A DNA stretch of 7,283 bases from contig JAKCDE010000042.1 of assembly GCA_021838585.1 (NCBI GenBank), positions 1-7,283 of the forward strand, in the 5' to 3' direction. A program made the translations under genes and the position numbers. Below, piece after piece: positions 6,039-7,283 of this stretch; within the stretch, counting starts at the first letter, position 1; every line of letters begins with the position of its first letter. The notes under the pieces were generated by a model. The model did no database searches, had not been told where the DNA came from, and was given only the letters and a program-made list of their open reading frames with translations. This DNA comes from Nitrospirota bacterium. Lineage in GTDB: Bacteria; Nitrospirota_A; Leptospirillia; Leptospirillales; Leptospirillaceae.

Positions 6039-6208
6039 TCACATTTAATTATCATATTTTTATATCGACAAACAGCCACGTTCCTCCCTGAAGCCCACCT
6101 CCCCCCGAAGGCTCGCGCCCAAGGGATGACGAAAGGGAACAACGCCAATGAATACAGGCAAATTCTCATTGAACTCACAAAAAAACACACCATTTCCGCG
6201 GGGGATCT

Positions 6209-6236
6209 TTGAACAGGATCGCATTTCATGTAGAAT
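6209..6236 (+). promoter_or_regulatory. Putative promoter of the diguanylate cyclase gene
   Basis: TTGAAC (-35, 6209-6214), 16 bases, TAGAAT (-10, 6231-6236) on the plus strand. Transcription would begin near 6243, leaving a leader of about 65 bases before the ATG at 6310. Confidence 0.5.
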
Positions 6237-6292
6237 TCAATAACAGAATCCTTAAGCAGGTGCCACGGGTATCCTCACGAATGCCTCTATTC

Positions 6293-6298
6293 AAGGAG
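6293..6298 (+). promoter_or_regulatory. Ribosome binding site of the diguanylate cyclase, long spacer
   Basis: AAGGAG lies 11 bases before the ATG at 6310, a longer spacing than at the other genes here. No in-frame ATG, GTG or TTG occurs between 6310 and the upstream in-frame stop at 6253. Confidence 0.6.
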
Positions 6299-6309
6299 CC
6301 GTCAGGTCC

Positions 6310-7283
6310 ATGAGCCCTTCCTCTCCGACCATTCCTCCCGGCCCACCGGAGGGTGTCCCGCCTGATTTCTCGAATGTTCCCGGCGGGACCATTTTCGAAG
6401 GGTGCCCGCTTCCCCTTTGTCTCCTCACCCCCCAGGATACGCTCATCGCCGCCAACCTAGCCTTCCGAACTCTCCTTCTCGCTCCTGGACAAAGCGCCGT
6501 CGGTCAGCCGATTGCCCTCTATGACACCCGGACGGAGACACCGGGGGAGACGGGGGAGACGCATTTTCGGCGCTTCGACGGAGAACTTCTCCCTGTCAAT
6601 GTCCAGACCACGCGCCTTGTCTTCTCCGAACAGGCGCTTCGGCTTCTGGCCCTTCTTCCCGTGCAGGACCCATCCGGCCCAGACACAATCTTCCCGCAGG
6701 ACTCTCCGGCAGGATTCCTCTCCCTGAGACAGGACCGGACCATCCAGACGAGCAATCCGGCCTTCTGTCGGATGACCGCCTATGCCGCCGACGAGATCGC
6801 AGCCCTCTCTCCGGCGATTTTGCTCGATCCGGGAGAGTCCCTCCGAAAGTTCGAACGCTTCATCCTCCAGATTGAAGAGCACCGGAACGCCTCCGAGACC
6901 TTCCTTCTCAGGAAAAAGCACGGAGATCCCCTTTTTGTGGCCATTGCCGGGACTCTCCGCAATGTCTCCCCGGAGAGACCCTCCTCGATCGATCTTGTCA
7001 TTCTGGACATCTCTCCTTTGTACCTCTCCCAGAAAAAGATGGAGCAGCAGCTCTCCCAAGATCCCATGACCCGACTTCCCAACCGGGCCGCCTTTGACCA
7101 CGCGATCACCGGAGCCCTTGCCCGGGCCCGAAGAAAGGGGCTGGTCTTTGGGGTCGGCGCCCTCGACATCGACGACTTCCGCCCCCTTAACGAAACCCTG
7201 GGAAAGGGCACCGGAGACCGGATTCTTGAGGAGCTGGCCCGACGGCTCAAGACTCACCTTCGACAGAGCGACTTTCTGGCCAG
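6310..7283 (+). CDS. PAS-PAS-GGDEF diguanylate cyclase (partial, runs off the end)
   Basis: The frame stays open to the end of the window (324 codons plus two bases), so the C-terminus is missing. No membrane span is seen, which suggests a cytoplasmic protein. Residues 25-118 resemble a PAS domain (PLPLCLLTPQDTLIAANLAF). Residues 134-236 are a second, clearer one (GFLSLRQDRTIQTSNPAFCR). A short helix (QKKMEQQLSQ) joins to a GGDEF domain from DPMTRLPNRAAF (251). Visible catalytic parts are ALDIDDF (metal-binding D286), N294 and GTGD (D303). RQSD (318-321) is placed five residues before the expected GGDEF, as an RxxD c-di-GMP inhibition site should be. The usual ND-x-x-GH is NE-x-x-GK here. The two-base partial codon AG fits the Arg that usually precedes x-GGDEF. 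It probably makes c-di-GMP in response to a PAS-sensed signal. A C-terminal EAL domain cannot be excluded. Confidence 0.87.
   Translation, partial: MSPSSPTIPPGPPEGVPPDFSNVPGGTIFEGCPLPLCLLTPQDTLIAANLAFRTLLLAPGQSAVGQPIALYDTRTETPGETGETHFRRFDGELLPVNVQTTRLVFSEQALRLLALLPVQDPSGPDTIFPQDSPAGFLSLRQDRTIQTSNPAFCRMTAYAADEIAALSPAILLDPGESLRKFERFILQIEEHRNASETFLLRKKHGDPLFVAIAGTLRNVSPERPSSIDLVILDISPLYLSQKKMEQQLSQDPMTRLPNRAAFDHAITGALARARRKGLVFGVGALDIDDFRPLNETLGKGTGDRILEELARRLKTHLRQSDFLA

Larger units (their letters stand above)
6039..6309. other. AT-rich divergent intergenic region
   Basis: The region between the divergent 86-residue gene and the diguanylate cyclase is clearly richer in A and T than its surroundings. 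It holds the two opposing promoters described separately. A 28-codon frame at 6126-6212 (+) beginning MTKGNNANEYRQILIEL reads like protein but has no properly spaced ribosome site. I do not call it a gene. Confidence 0.45.

Noticed and set aside
6035..6229. 64-codon minus-strand frame starting at 6229
   Set aside because: No Shine-Dalgarno sequence. It covers the upstream (UP-element) side and -35 of the promoter of the 86-residue gene.
1..7283. CRISPR array, insertion sequence, tRNA or rRNA
   Set aside because: No regularly spaced long repeats, no transposase-like product or terminal repeats, and no tRNA or rRNA signatures were seen on either strand.

Overview
This is a GC-rich bacterial chromosomal window with dense genes, good Shine-Dalgarno sites and predicted lipoproteins, so the host is Gram-negative (diderm). 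Codon use and gene content would fit an acidophile such as Leptospirillum (Nitrospirota). That is an impression, not a demonstration, and no rRNA or tRNA is present to settle it.

Layout. 1-576 (+) is the C-terminal half of an MFS-type membrane transporter whose beginning lies outside the window. Thirty bases later comes a complete GTG-started GT20 glycosyltransferase, a trehalose-6-phosphate synthase of OtsA type (607-2136, +). A strong hairpin with an A-run on one side and Ts on the other (2174-2204) sits between convergent genes and ends transcription from both sides. 2232-5300 is a leftward (-) cluster of three predicted lipoproteins, called here A (4617-5300), B (3036-4592) and C (2232-2939) in transcription order. 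Each has a lipobox and each carries an LPP20-like domain. B adds a CsgG/LpoB-like segment, a Ser/Gly-rich linker and a PEGA-like domain. A sigma70-like promoter (5406-5434) lies upstream of A. 5435-5659 is non-coding with several short repeats. 5660-5920 (-) is an 86-residue unknown protein with its own promoter (6011-6038) and a hairpin-forming inverted repeat in its leader. After an AT-rich divergent intergenic region, a PAS-PAS-GGDEF diguanylate cyclase starts at 6310 (+). The window cuts it off about two residues before the GGDEF signature.

How the parts relate. The transporter and OtsA may share a transcript, but no function linking them is visible and no trehalose-6-phosphatase gene is present. 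The three lipoproteins look like one transcription unit encoding an envelope assembly made from related modules, and this is the most interesting part of the window. The diguanylate cyclase keeps its RxxD inhibition site and should make c-di-GMP. Any link between it and the lipoprotein operon rests on proximity only.
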